Source: Theristus sp. LFF4_11
Taxonomy: Eukaryota; Nematoda; Chromadorea; Monhysterida; Xyalidae
Length of the DNA stretch: 64,000 nt
Direction of reading: 5' to 3'
NCBI GenBank assembly: GCA_030248135.1
Contig: JASANC010004087.1
Coordinates: 310,001-374,000 of the forward strand
The position numbers were made by a program, and so were the translations under genes. Below, in pieces: positions 1-10,292 of the stretch (position 1 is the stretch's first letter; the number at the start of each line of letters is the position of its first letter). A model generated the notes under the pieces. That model searched no databases. It had not been told where the DNA came from and was given only the letters and a program-made list of their open reading frames with translations.

Positions 1-112
1 AATACTGAAATTTCGGGCAGTTATTATGAAGCAGAGCTACAAAAAATAGAAGACTGACTTCTTCGCTTTGCCTATAAAACAACTCTCTTAACTTCACAGC
101 AACCATTTTGTC

Positions 113-886
113 ATGTATTCAAATGTGGAAAAGTTTAGGGTTCTTTTGGAAAGCACTACCAAACAAGCGGGACCCGTCACTGCAAAGTGCATGCTACATA
201 AACCGTTAGATACTGCTCAACGTGACGTGGAAATTGCAGTTGAAAAGGTTTCTGTTTTGTACAACTGGAATTGGATTTCCGATCTGTCGTTCACGTTGAC
301 TGAACTTAATTCTGAATCAGAACCGCTGGTTGTTTCTTTACCACCGCTGCGCAACGTATCTGAAAACCATGTTTTGTCGGCTTTGAAACAAATCATCGAA
401 GATTCATTTGGAACACAAGATCCAACTTTTAAAGTGCTTTTGAAACCTGAACCTGGTTTTAAACTAAAAAGAAATCATGAGGTTGTGTTCTCCAGTGAAT
501 TTGTACGTTTGTTCTCGTTGACAACTTACATCTACACCAATACATCAACGAAACAACTATCAATTCCGTTTAGCTACAATATAACGAACAAAACACCCAT
601 TGAAAATACACTTTTTCTGCGCTGCAATCAGACAAAAGCCAATTTTGTGAGAAACGGAAAATCATATTCATACCTCGCCACATTCTCTGTTCCGCCCGGG
701 CAGACGGAAGGTACAATCGAATGGAGTCCGCCGGTTTTGAGCTACCATCGACTGGAAGGTTTTCTTCTGCATCAGCTTGAGATCGAGTTGATAAATCATT
801 TCGGTGAACCCGTGGTTTCATTTGATTCTTCTGATATGATTATTATTCTTGCTATTCGACCATGCGTCGAAAGAGACAATCTGTAA
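113..886 (+). CDS. Penton-like minor capsid protein of a Maverick-type element
   Basis: A 257-residue single-exon ORF lies 6 nt upstream of the major capsid gene, the usual place of the minor capsid (penton) gene in Mavericks and adintoviruses. The protein is rich in beta-prone segments with no membrane segment or signal peptide, compatible with a single jelly roll. The assignment rests mainly on size, context and secondary-structure impression; no short diagnostic motif exists for this family. The start is the first ATG after an AT-rich leader. In the virion it would sit at five-fold vertices. Intact, with no internal stop. Confidence 0.6.
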   Translation: MYSNVEKFRVLLESTTKQAGPVTAKCMLHKPLDTAQRDVEIAVEKVSVLYNWNWISDLSFTLTELNSESEPLVVSLPPLRNVSENHVLSALKQIIEDSFGTQDPTFKVLLKPEPGFKLKRNHEVVFSSEFVRLFSLTTYIYTNTSTKQLSIPFSYNITNKTPIENTLFLRCNQTKANFVRNGKSYSYLATFSVPPGQTEGTIEWSPPVLSYHRLEGFLLHQLEIELINHFGEPVVSFDSSDMIIILAIRPCVERDNL

Positions 887-892
887 AAAAAT

Positions 893-2230
893 ATGGTAAA
901 AGGCGCGTCAAAAAGTCTGCTGCAAAAGGCAAGCGGCGGCGCACTCAGCGCAGTAGACCAGACCGTCGGCGAAAGAGAATGGTTCGATCGAAGCGTAAGC
1001 AACGTTGAAATAGAAAAAATACGAGCAGAAACCTACTTGCCTACTAACAGTGAAGATTTGAATCCGATATTCTTTCACATTTCTGGAAAATCACCTTACT
1101 TTCTTGATCCCAGCTCAATCTATCTGAACGTTCAGTTTAACGTAACCAAAAAAGACGCAGAAGGAGAATGGGTCGCAATTGATCGAGACGAAAAAGTTAC
1201 CGTCATTAATAACTCACTTTGGTCGTTGTTTCAAGATCAATTGGTGTACATTGGCAACGTTTTGTGTGAGTCTACTGGGCGACACCATGCAAGGCTCTCA
1301 TACTTGAAAAATCTTTTCTATCAACCACGTCAGAACAAAAACACATACTTACAATGTGCGTTGTGGTACGACGATTCTGCAGGACACTTCGATGACGTAC
1401 TGCGCAGTCGATCTCTCGCACCTGGACTTCGGAAACGCGTTGACCGAATATCGAACAGTAATGTGGTCGAACTTAGAGGAAAGCTGATGTCAGACATTTT
1501 GAACACAGACCGACCGTTTGCACCGAACGTAAACGTTTCGATCAAGCTTTTTCCGGCAACATCAAAACAATGTCTGAATCAAAATATTGACGTCGGTGCT
1601 GCAGTTGTAGAGTACAGAGTGAACATTCTGAACGCATACCTCGAAGTTACTCGACTGAAACTAACCGGAACAATTCCTCGCACCATGCAATACAAATATT
1701 TTCAACACAAAATCATCACCTACGTTAAACCGGCCGACCAGCAGACTTTTGGACCAGTGCCGTTCGCATCAGGACGCCTACCGTCGAAGTGCTGTGTCAT
1801 GATGAACAACGAGGCACGATTCCAAGGCAGTCCAATTGAAAATATGCTTCAATTTTCACATTATAACGTTGAAAACGTTTTGATATCTGTAAACAATGCT
1901 CACAAACCTTCTCTGTATGGCTACGTCGTCGACATGTACAAAGATTATTACAACACAGCTTATGAGGCGTTATCAACTCTGGCGCCTCATGCAGATATTG
2001 AATATGATGACTTTGACGCTGGTTATTGCTTTTTTATGGCTGATTTAACGCCCGACTGTTCTGGAAACCAATACCAGACAAAACCTGAAACAGGAACAGC
2101 AGAACTGATGTTGAAATTCTCAGAAACCCATTTAGAAAACCTTGTGATTTTAATTTATACCGTTTCGAGTGCCTCGTACGAAATTGATTCCTTTGGACTG
2201 CCTCGATTCCACAGTTTCACTGCCGCGTAA
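893..2230 (+). CDS. Major capsid protein (double jelly-roll type) of a Maverick-type element
   Basis: A 445-residue ORF with no intron or break. It resembles the family annotated in nematode genomes as uncharacterized F54H12.2-like proteins, now understood as Maverick capsid proteins. Recognisable features are the N-terminal segment ending in a VSNVEIEKI-like motif, the alternating beta and loop layout over the first 250 residues, and a C-terminal region ending in SFGLPRFHSFTAA. It is predicted to form trimeric capsomers. The gene is flanked by the penton gene (6 nt upstream) and the packaging ATPase gene, whose ATG directly follows this stop codon. An intact capsid ORF argues for recent insertion or selection. 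Recognition is from memory of the family, not a search. Confidence 0.8.
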   Translation: MVKGASKSLLQKASGGALSAVDQTVGEREWFDRSVSNVEIEKIRAETYLPTNSEDLNPIFFHISGKSPYFLDPSSIYLNVQFNVTKKDAEGEWVAIDRDEKVTVINNSLWSLFQDQLVYIGNVLCESTGRHHARLSYLKNLFYQPRQNKNTYLQCALWYDDSAGHFDDVLRSRSLAPGLRKRVDRISNSNVVELRGKLMSDILNTDRPFAPNVNVSIKLFPATSKQCLNQNIDVGAAVVEYRVNILNAYLEVTRLKLTGTIPRTMQYKYFQHKIITYVKPADQQTFGPVPFASGRLPSKCCVMMNNEARFQGSPIENMLQFSHYNVENVLISVNNAHKPSLYGYVVDMYKDYYNTAYEALSTLAPHADIEYDDFDAGYCFFMADLTPDCSGNQYQTKPETGTAELMLKFSETHLENLVILIYTVSSASYEIDSFGLPRFHSFTAA

Positions 2231-2998
2231 ATGGATATGAGAAAGCTCCAAGTTCCATTTTGCTGCATCATTTCAGGTAAGTTGAGCTTTGCCGCTGATT
2301 CGCTGATTCGCTTTATTTTTTTCCTGTTTTTTCCAGGACCAAGCAAGGTTGGCAAGACAAGCTTGCTGCGCGATATTATTTGTGATCAAGAAACGTTCAC
2401 AAAACCAATCGAAGAACTGGTTTGGCTCTATGGACAGTACACCAGCAACGACGAACTTTTCAATTACGTTAAAGCTAAACTGAACGCACAAGGTTGTTCA
2501 CAAGTGCGTTTCATTGAAGGGTATCAAGATGAAAAAATAAAGAACAATTCGCTATTCAAAAGCGACAAAAAGGCACATAAAGTTTTGGTCATTGATGATT
2601 TGTTTGTTGAAGCTTTGAAGTGTGAAAGTCTGTCCAGCCTGTTCACAAAGTTAAGCCACCACTTGCAGATTTCAGTGTTTCTCTTAGCTCAGAACATGAT
2701 GCAGACTTCATCAGCCGCAAAACAAAGCATCACAACGCTGTTGAGAAACACAACCTATTTAATCATTTTTGGTGACATGCGTAATGGAGCAGTTGTGCGG
2801 CAAATCGCTTCAGCATTTTTTAGTTTAGAACGTTATCGCTTAATTGAACCGTTCTTGTCTATTGTTAACAGTGATAAGCGCGAATATATTGTTGTTGATT
2901 TCAACTCTAAGGATCCAGAGAAAATTGTTCGTTTGGGAGGATTGAGAAGTGAAGAGCCAGCATTTTTCTTCCGCTTTTCTTCCGATAAAAAAACATAA
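2231..2998 (+). CDS. FtsK/HerA-like genome-packaging ATPase of a Maverick-type element
   Basis: A P-loop ATPase of the A32/FtsK-HerA packaging class. Walker A (GPSKVGKTS) lies just after the intron described here. A hydrophobic strand ending in acidic residues (VLVIDD, near 2590-2605) is the likely Walker B, and SVFLLAQNMMQ is a sensor-like strand. The first coding segment is 2231-2276. A canonical GTAAGT donor at 2277 and a TTTTTTCCAG acceptor at 2336 bound a 60-nt intron, and splicing puts a Gly directly before the P-loop. The intron is a multiple of three without stops, so the unspliced frame is also open (255 residues). The ATG abuts the capsid stop codon. It would pump element DNA into capsids. 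Confidence 0.82.
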   Translation: MDMRKLQVPFCCIISGKLSFAADSLIRFIFFLFFPGPSKVGKTSLLRDIICDQETFTKPIEELVWLYGQYTSNDELFNYVKAKLNAQGCSQVRFIEGYQDEKIKNNSLFKSDKKAHKVLVIDDLFVEALKCESLSSLFTKLSHHLQISVFLLAQNMMQTSSAAKQSITTLLRNTTYLIIFGDMRNGAVVRQIASAFFSLERYRLIEPFLSIVNSDKREYIVVDFNSKDPEKIVRLGGLRSEEPAFFFRFSSDKKT

Positions 2999-3030
2999 AT
3001 AACAATGAGTCAGCAGAACACAGCAAAACC

Positions 3031-3387
3031 ATGTCTAACTTAGTAAGAAACTGCGAAGTGTTGCTGAAAGTTCTGTGTGACTCGACAACACACCGTTCAG
3101 TTCGGAAAGCGATATTGAACAGACTAAGCGAACCGTCAATTCACGCTGTAACGGAAATTCTGTTCAACTGCAAAGCAGGCAATACTGGGAGCGCAAAATC
3201 GCGAGCAAAGATTAAGCGAGTAAAATTCATCGATGTACTCTTAAGTAAAAAAACTTCTGTGCTAACAAAACGTCGCGTGATTGCGCGAAATTGGAAAAGC
3301 ATCGCACCTATTGTCAGTGAATGCCTAGCCTATTGTCTGAATGGAACGAATAGCGATACCGCAGAGGACAAAGAACAACAGCGTTGA
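3031..3387 (+). CDS. Small conserved Maverick/adintovirus protein, basic, function unknown
   Basis: An 118-residue basic, helix-rich protein. Its layout (a helical N-terminus with RKAILNR, then EILFNCKAGNT, a Lys/Arg cluster, then LLSKKTSVLTKRRVIA) matches a small protein seen repeatedly next to capsid genes in invertebrate Maverick-like loci, where a helix, an NxLxGN-like turn, a basic stretch and a KK(K/R)xLI-type segment recur. It may be a core or DNA-condensing protein; that role is inference from charge and location. Its 3' end overlaps the next ORF by 47 nt. The start is the first in-frame ATG, 32 nt after the ATPase stop. A short upstream ATG at 3005 opens only 12 codons. Confidence 0.6.
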   Translation: MSNLVRNCEVLLKVLCDSTTHRSVRKAILNRLSEPSIHAVTEILFNCKAGNTGSAKSRAKIKRVKFIDVLLSKKTSVLTKRRVIARNWKSIAPIVSECLAYCLNGTNSDTAEDKEQQR

Positions 3388-3643
3388 GCGAGCGGTGTGG
3401 GATGCCCTACTGCGTGAGAACAGCCTAACTGAAGATGGACATTTTGTACTTCCAGGAAAGGGTGAGATCACGTCACGTACAGGCAGTCATTTTATTGAAC
3501 TGATTAATTATGCATTGCAAAAAGAAAAGCGAATAAAACCAATTGATGGAGATATTTTTGTGAAGTTTTTGGTGAATGAGCTTAACTTACCGAAAAAATG
3601 GTTCCCCACATACAAAGCGAAAGAATGGATAAGTTTAGCCTAG
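3341..3643 (+). CDS. Small conserved Maverick-associated protein (GSxxIELIN-type C-terminus)
   Basis: A 100-residue ORF overlapping the previous gene by 47 nt in another frame. Its C-terminal 60 residues (GSHFIELINYALQ, then an FVKFL helix and LNLPKKW) resemble the C-terminal module of an uncharacterized protein found near Maverick capsid clusters, whose usual form is Gly-Ser/Thr-N-I-x-x-L-V-N, a P-x-G turn and a final N-x-P helix. It could be a separate protein or the second part of the upstream ORF joined by splicing; I found no clear intron. Its stop codon lies within the end of the oppositely oriented gene. Function unknown. Confidence 0.5.
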   Translation: MERIAIPQRTKNNSVERAVWDALLRENSLTEDGHFVLPGKGEITSRTGSHFIELINYALQKEKRIKPIDGDIFVKFLVNELNLPKKWFPTYKAKEWISLA

Positions 3644-4918
3644 CACGTTTCCCGCAGTTCGGGAACCTAAATGAAAAGCAAACAATCGACATTTTCGACA
3701 AAAGTTAAACGGCACAACTTGACACAGTGATGTGCTTTCGAGCGACAAAGTACGAATGGCCTCTGGCAAACTCTCGTGGTTGCCCCATCGTGCAACATGG
3801 TAAATAGCCAATGCTGGTAGAATTATTTGCGGCAGAGACGACGTTGTGTTGCTCAGAAACGTAATCACGTTTTCGCTGATCTGCTGATTGACAGTGTCGT
3901 TCAAGAGAAAAAACCACAAAGACAGAAAAAGATAACGGCGCAATCGGGAATCTTCAGCGAACACTCGCTCACTGGTGTCCATTAGATAGTATACATCTTC
4001 TACGGTTTCACATTGTGGCATCGCACCGATGTACCAGTAATCGCGAAGTTTTCGCAGAATGTGTGTCGGAATATCGCAAAAATCAAGCCCACCTTTGTTG
4101 TTGCCTGAGTATTGCATCATTGCGCTCAAGGTGGCGGTGCAATGCTCAAGCACGAACTTATGGGCATAAATTGCTGATCCGTCAGCACCGTTCATGCGTA
4201 CTACATCATCTGACGGCTCTACTGTATCTGCTCTATCAAGTTGCTTAACTTGTGCGTGCGCCGATTGCATGATGCGACGCGATGGACAGTCCGGCTGGAA
4301 AGTGAACAGAGAAGGAGCCGATGTGGTGCCCGTTGCGATGGTGTTCAGTGGCTCTGACAAATCCGGACGAATCTGTGCCATAGTCAGCCGCATCAAAGCA
4401 CCATGAACATTGACAGTGGAAGGAACGACGTCATGGAGAACGGTATTTGAGCCGGTCCGATCTGTGCAAAGCGTCCCCTGGCGAACTGTTTGCGCAACAA
4501 TCTGAAAACAACAATCAACCAATTATTAGTAACTTGACATGCGCGTGAGTAACGTCACCTTTTCATCATCGACCAGTTGAACGAGGAAAAGTACGCTGAT
4601 AGCGTCCGGGTGCGAGCCGTTATCTTTCTTCCGTGATTGAAGCAACTGCCGTTCGGAAACTGAACGTAAATGAAGACAGTAGTGTTCGCCTGAACAGTTG
4701 AACATGTCGCTGTCACAGAAAACCAGCATGCACTGTAGACCAATGCATCGGTCAAACGACTGAAGGCCGAATTTTTCAAAAAAACTCGGTAATTCCGAGT
4801 TCTGCATCGCTTCCGAGTGAAATGTGACGAGCGGTTCCCCGGGATAGGTGCGCCATCGTGACCCATCGTCTGCCTCTCGGCTTGCCGGCTCCTCCGTCGT
4901 CCATTGACAGTGGATCAT
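3635..4918 (-). CDS. Two-exon protein with an SKP1/Elongin-C/BTB-like region, element-encoded
   Basis: Exon 1 is 4918-4559 and exon 2 is 4501-3635. The 57-nt intron has a GTGACG donor and a TTGTTTTCAG acceptor, phase 0, giving about 408 residues. Around residues 218-290 the order of features copies Elongin C/SKP1: a beta strand leading to a DGS turn, AHKFVL, a helix with LSAMM, then a CDIPTHILRKL segment matching the family's F-x-E-I-P-S-H-V-L-x-K helix. Known members adapt substrates to Cullin E3 ligases. The 200 residues before it could be a substrate-binding part, as in MATH-BTB proteins, but I see no MATH motif. The ATG overlaps the upstream PC4-like stop as ATGA. Orientation and placement inside the element argue against an unrelated host gene. 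Confidence 0.55.
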
Positions 4919-5424
4919 GACCGTGGCGTTATCTGGCTTTTGTCTATGTTAAGTTTTGGATATTCTTCTATTAAAAGCCGAGAAATTTCTGGCATCTTGT
5001 TACAAAGCTCAGTCCATTCATCCGCACCAAGTTGTGCGCCTGCACCAGCATCAACCCGGTACGATTCTGTACTGGTCGGATAACTTCGCACGATGCTTAT
5101 TGGTCGTGTCCCAGGAGCAATAGAAACATAAACACTAGGCTCTATTGAGCTGTGACTAAGACGACATCGTACTGTTTCTTTTCGTTCTGATCTCAAAAGC
5201 ATGTCAATTTGATCACGGATGCCAACTAAAGCTTGCCATTCCGCCTGATAGAGGCAACAACCGGTTTTTGTCGGCACCCGTTCTCCGTTGTCCGAAAGTT
5301 TATAAATTCGTAAGTTAACGACACTATTTGAGTTGAAGTTTGATACGGTTGCAAAAAGGTCAGCGCTGAGAGGAAAGAAAGTGGGTTTTACGGCCGAGGC
5401 CCGTTCCCAGTTTGGTGGTAACAT
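4915..5424 (-). CDS. PC4-like ssDNA-binding/coactivator-domain protein, element-encoded
   Basis: A 169-residue ORF. Residues about 33-75 read VVNLRIYKLSD, then a Lys-Thr-Gly turn and an aromatic helix with YQAEWQAL. This fits the PC4/Sub1 fold (V-x-I-R-x-Y, G-x-x-x-P-T-K-K-G-I-S-L, E-x-W-x-x-L). PC4 domains bind single-stranded DNA and act in transcription; PC4-like proteins occur in Maverick and adintovirus genomes. A role in element replication or late transcription is inference. It lies about 90 nt downstream of the polymerase stop, on the same strand, and its stop overlaps the next ATG by 4 nt. Confidence 0.55.
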   Translation of the reverse strand: MLPPNWERASAVKPTFFPLSADLFATVSNFNSNSVVNLRIYKLSDNGERVPTKTGCCLYQAEWQALVGIRDQIDMLLRSERKETVRCRLSHSSIEPSVYVSIAPGTRPISIVRSYPTSTESYRVDAGAGAQLGADEWTELCNKMPEISRLLIEEYPKLNIDKSQITPRS

Positions 5425-5512
5425 CTGTAACGAAGTAACGAAGTTAATGCGCGCAATCGCGCGCAGCTACGCCATTATGGCGAAACCTGCGCGCGCGCGG
5501 CCATCACATTGC

Positions 5513-8500
5513 TCAGAGAATAAATTTGCCCTTGTGCATTATAGATCCAAATGGAACAGAACATAAACGAATTGGTGTTGGTACATTGGGCACACAGCCG
5601 GGTGCACACAATAAACGACGAGTAAAATTGAGCTTCATTTCTTTTTGAATGGTTTTCAAACGCATCACAGATTGACTATCAATGTCGCCCGTATGCTTCC
5701 ATGAACGTGCAAAAGTTTGGTGTGGAATTAGCGCGCTGCTGTCGCTACCGCTGGCGTCGAGTTGAAGAAGATCGCGCATGCGAGCGTTCTCATGCGTACC
5801 ACGTTCAAGTACCCTTTCATTAGCGCGGTTGCGGTATAGAATATCGCGCATGAGATCAAAAGTAATAGCTTCCGGGCCACCGGCTAGCCGAGAAACCATG
5901 ATGCCTTTACATTTCACTACACTCGATTCATCCAAGAATTTCAATGAATATGACTTGCTACCTGGAATGGGGAAGCACAATTAAGAAAGTGCAGGCATGA
6001 AACAACACACAACGTACCTAAAGAAATGAATTCGACAATTTCTTTTGATTCATATTCAGGCATCCATGAGCCAAAAACCGGGTACCGCTCAGTTGGAAAT
6101 TCTGGTAAGCCTGGTCCTTCCAGATAAATACATGAATCTGCAATGCGCTAGCGTATAATGTATTCGTAAACACCCATCTGTACACACACACACACACCTG
6201 TGTCGGTGTAAAGCAGCGCTGAAGAGAGTTGTTCCATTTTTTCAAACAGGTACTGTCGTGCATGAGCTGTCACCATTGCAGCCACAGCAAGATTACAGAA
6301 TTGGGCCGGCGCGGCAATCTTATCTTCACATTCAACTAGCATTACATCAGGCTGAAATGGCTGAAAAAATAAGACAAAGAGCGCGCGCGCAAACACGGGC
6401 AAAACTTACAGTCAACAACTTAGCAGATTTTAGGTGTATATTGCCGTCTGAGGTTAGTTTTACATATTCCGTCGGGTCACTTATTAGTTTGATGTGAGAA
6501 TGTGGACGCTGGGCCATTTTCCCCTTAAACAAAAAACTGAAATGCATGAACCAAAAAAACTAGCATAAACTTGCCGGCAAACTTATCATAAACTGTTTAG
6601 AAATAGCTTGCTAATTGAACGAAAAGCAGGTTGAGGGTGGACATCTTCATAGTTCACAGTAATACCGAAACGACGATCGAATTCGGCGAGGTATTTTTTT
6701 TGCTCATCTGACGAGGTCAAATGCTTTGGAAATCCGCTGGAGGCAATTTTCAGGCTTGCAAATTTTGTGATATAATCGTGAAACAGCTTAGTCGTGGTTT
6801 TTTTCCAGTGCCAAACCTGCAACATGTGAATAGTGCAATAGCGCAACAATTAGTGCACAAACTAAGCAACCGACCTCGTAAACCTCCAGAACTGTATAGT
6901 TATGTTTCTGTACTGCGTACTGAAGCTCGCTGCTTGTGAAAACACCCTGTAAGCAGCGCTCAAAAACGTTGTGATCACAGTTATGTCGCTGCTGATTACA
7001 TTCTTCAGCACAGGTTCTACATTTTGTAAATAAAAGGCGACCATTAATTTTTGACGGAAGAACTGCAAAGTAGCCTTTCTGCGACGGAAGAACTGTACAT
7101 TTGATTAGCCCAAACCATGGAATCAGGAGCTTATCTCTGACCGAGATTGCGTCTGCACAGATTCTTGTTGGTCTACCCCATGGATAACGAAAAGGCGGTA
7201 ACTGAACAAAAGGGTATAGACTTTGAACGTCTTTCATTTTAATTCGAAACCCACGACGTCTATCTGCTTCCGTAAGCGCACAGTGAAGAGCTGCAGTGGT
7301 GCATCGACCACCAAACAATGCATCACGAGGTAAAATCAAATCAGTCAAAAAACGCGTTTTATCGCACCATGTGAAATACTCTTTCATTCGTTTATCAAAC
7401 GACAAAAACGCCGCGATTTCACATTCCCAGACACAGCTAAGCGCGCAGTTTGTCTGTAAAAGCTCTTGATTACGCTGAAGTCGTTTTTGGTTAAGCTCTA
7501 AATTTGTCATGTGAGGTCGCAGTGGATTCGCAGCGTTCGGGTTAACGTTGGAGTGCAAATGGCCATGCGTAACACAACCGTCACACTGGTACACGATCGC
7601 CTGTCCGTCAGCGGTCACTTCAAAACCATCCACTGGACGGCCGGCAACGACAACTTCACGTAAAGCGTTTCCCGAATGTACAATCTTGCGACCATGGTAA
7701 CGGTTGAGATATGAAAAATACTTTAAGGCTAGATGACTATTCTGCCGTAGACCCGGTGGGGTATAATTACGATCACCAATTAAAGCAATCGGCGGTTCGT
7801 GATCTGCATCATCGGCTGGCATAAACATTGATCGATAGCAGAAACTTGTCAGTCCTGCAATCGTGCTTGCAACGAGAAACGGTTCTACATTACAAAATCG
7901 CTGCAACACTTGTGTAACTTTAGCAACGGCAGCCTGCAGACAGATAACGTCACTTTGACAGTAAGCGATCAATTCTGATTTAACGTCGTATGGCTGTCCT
8001 TTTATTGTTTCGTAAAAACGATCAAAACGTTCCAAACGGGCCGGTTTCATGTTCTCCGGTTCAAACAGCTCTCTTGGCGGTTCATTCGGAAGTACCCGAT
8101 CGAGATACTGATAATCGTTCAGTCGGTATGGAAAGAAAACTTTTTTGACAGCAAGATCGTACGCATCTGCACAGTTATCTAAAGAACACTGAAGGATCAG
8201 ATATGAATCGCGCGCTGTGACATTTCTACCAGCGCAAAACTGAATAATCTTTTGACCTTTTGTTAAAATGCTCGACGGAACGTTTCCCTGTTTCAAGAGT
8301 GCAGCTAATAAAATTGGCATATCGAAGAATCCACCACCGTGTGACAACATAACTGAATTTTTATGTTTCGGATTAAAAAACAGGTAATCAACAGCCTCTT
8401 CGAGGCAAGTGCGGCCAAAAAAAACAGCGTCACGCTGTCCACAGCAGTCGGTCAGCGACGAATCAATGTCAGCTAAACAATTGCGACATGTTGTTCGAAC

Positions 8501-10156
8501 ACAGACTAAATTGGTTTCAAGAACGTTATCAGCTCGAATTATGGCTTCCAAATCAACGAAAATGTAACTCTTGAATATCTGTTTCTGTTTTGGTTGTCTT
8601 TTAACATAACAATAGTGAGGCTTGAAAATCGATGCGTCTGTACGACATATCTTGCAGCGCCAAATACCACAGTTATGGGGTTCTTTGCCGTAAAATTTAC
8701 CACAAATCGAGCAGCGACGTCTGGCAGTTGAGCAAGTGTCAAGGTGAAAAGAGAAGCACAACTTATCGCGAAAGAAAACGTTGCATTTTGAACATAGTGG
8801 TAACACATCGTCAATCATGAAACGTTTTGTCTGGTGACATTTTGAACTGCCACAGAATGTACACTTTTTTAAATTTTTAAAACATTTTCGATTTGAGCAA
8901 AACAAACCCCGCCGAAGAAAACCGCATTTACATACTGATTTGCTACCGACCAGATGAGAGAGACTTGTGCACAAGTACACGTGTTCATTGTGAGCGATAA
9001 GAATAATTGGTTGAAAATTTAATTTTGCGCTGTGAAAAACTTGATTCCACCTTCTACGTGAAGACATCAGATTGTATTCAATAACAATTAGCTGGCGACT
9101 GAATTGTTGAAGAAACTTATCAGCCAAAGCAAACACTCGCGCGGTAACTTCACTTTCCCCAGTACATTGCATTGAATCATCCAAGTTCTGCAGAACTTCG
9201 CGCATACGAAATGTAAAACGGCGCTTCGCATGTGCTTTCGAACTTCTATGACTCCAGAACAATCCTAGAACCACCGCTACAGAAAAACAGCTGGTAGTGA
9301 TTTGATCTATCCGCTTTAAATTCATAACATACGGTGCTGGATCGATGAGAGACTTTTTGCGACTGAGAAAGATATCAGCAGATCGACACTGGGACTGGCG
9401 TACGGCCGAGCCGTACCGTGGCATATCTCTGTAGAAAATCGTAAGTTGCAGCTCGTCTGTATCTAACTGAACTATACGTTTCGATTGTTCAACGCGTGCC
9501 AACAGTTCAATCAACGAACTAACACTAAATTCATCAGCTGGCTGGAAAGCAGATGAAACTGCGTGATCCATGGACGGACTGTCAAGACTAACCTGCACAA
9601 GGAGTGTGCGCTTGCGAAAAGCTTCTTTACCTATTATATTTGTTAGAATTTCACTGATCACCGGAATCAGCAGTCCATGACCGCATAACATGAGCGCCGT
9701 GGGAGTTAGTTTGAATTCGGTTTGCAATTGTCCCGCGCGAAATTTTTTTGATTCTATAGTGTGTTTTGCAATAACAAAAAAAAGATCTTGCGTTTTTATG
9801 TTTCCATTAACGTAGTGATCGAAAATGGTCGGATCTAACTTAATCGATCTGTCTGTATGTGCTTCCGCACTATGTTTTCTCTTTATGTGCATGCGTAAGT
9901 TAAACGATGTTGAAAATTTCTTGTCGCATTGACCACATGTGTGACGTAGCTGCCTTAGTCGCTCTGGATTTCCTTTGCAATAAATTGTATGTTGTTCAAA
10001 ATTTGCTGTGTTTGAGTACGGCAAGCGACGAAAACAAAATGGGCATGTTTTATTTGACGGAATTGATATGGGTGAGAGTCCATTATGAATTTTAGAAACG
10101 TGTGCTGATAAAGCGGCGTGATCAGACACAAAAAACTTGCAGTAGGCGCATTTCAT
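5513..10156 (-). CDS. Protein-primed family B DNA polymerase with N-terminal C2H2 fingers, multi-exon
   Basis: The first exon, 10156 to about 6892, begins with three C2H2-like fingers (residues 1-100), then Cys/His clusters common in Maverick polymerases. The exonuclease motifs follow: FVDLEA (Exo I), SHGGGFFD (Exo II) and YCQSDV (Exo III). Next are palm motif A (DVQSLYP) and a CxxC insert. Later exons continue through WHWKK, motif B near 6600-6515, motif C split by an intron at 6197-6138, and a C-terminal part ending at 5513. Introns at 6409-6361, 6197-6138 and 6017-5962 have clear donors and acceptors. The join near 6590-6524, inside motif B, has no canonical splice that keeps frame (see findings). 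It would replicate the element from protein-primed ends. Confidence 0.85.
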
Positions 10157-10292
10157 TTTGATAAACTGAAAAGAAACAACAAAAATTATCAGGGTTTTTC
10201 AAATGCTTGTATTAGTGCCAGCAGTCGATTGTGAAATTCGCAAGCAGCCTGCAAAAGAGAGAACACATCAGCGCATGAACAATGTAAAATGA

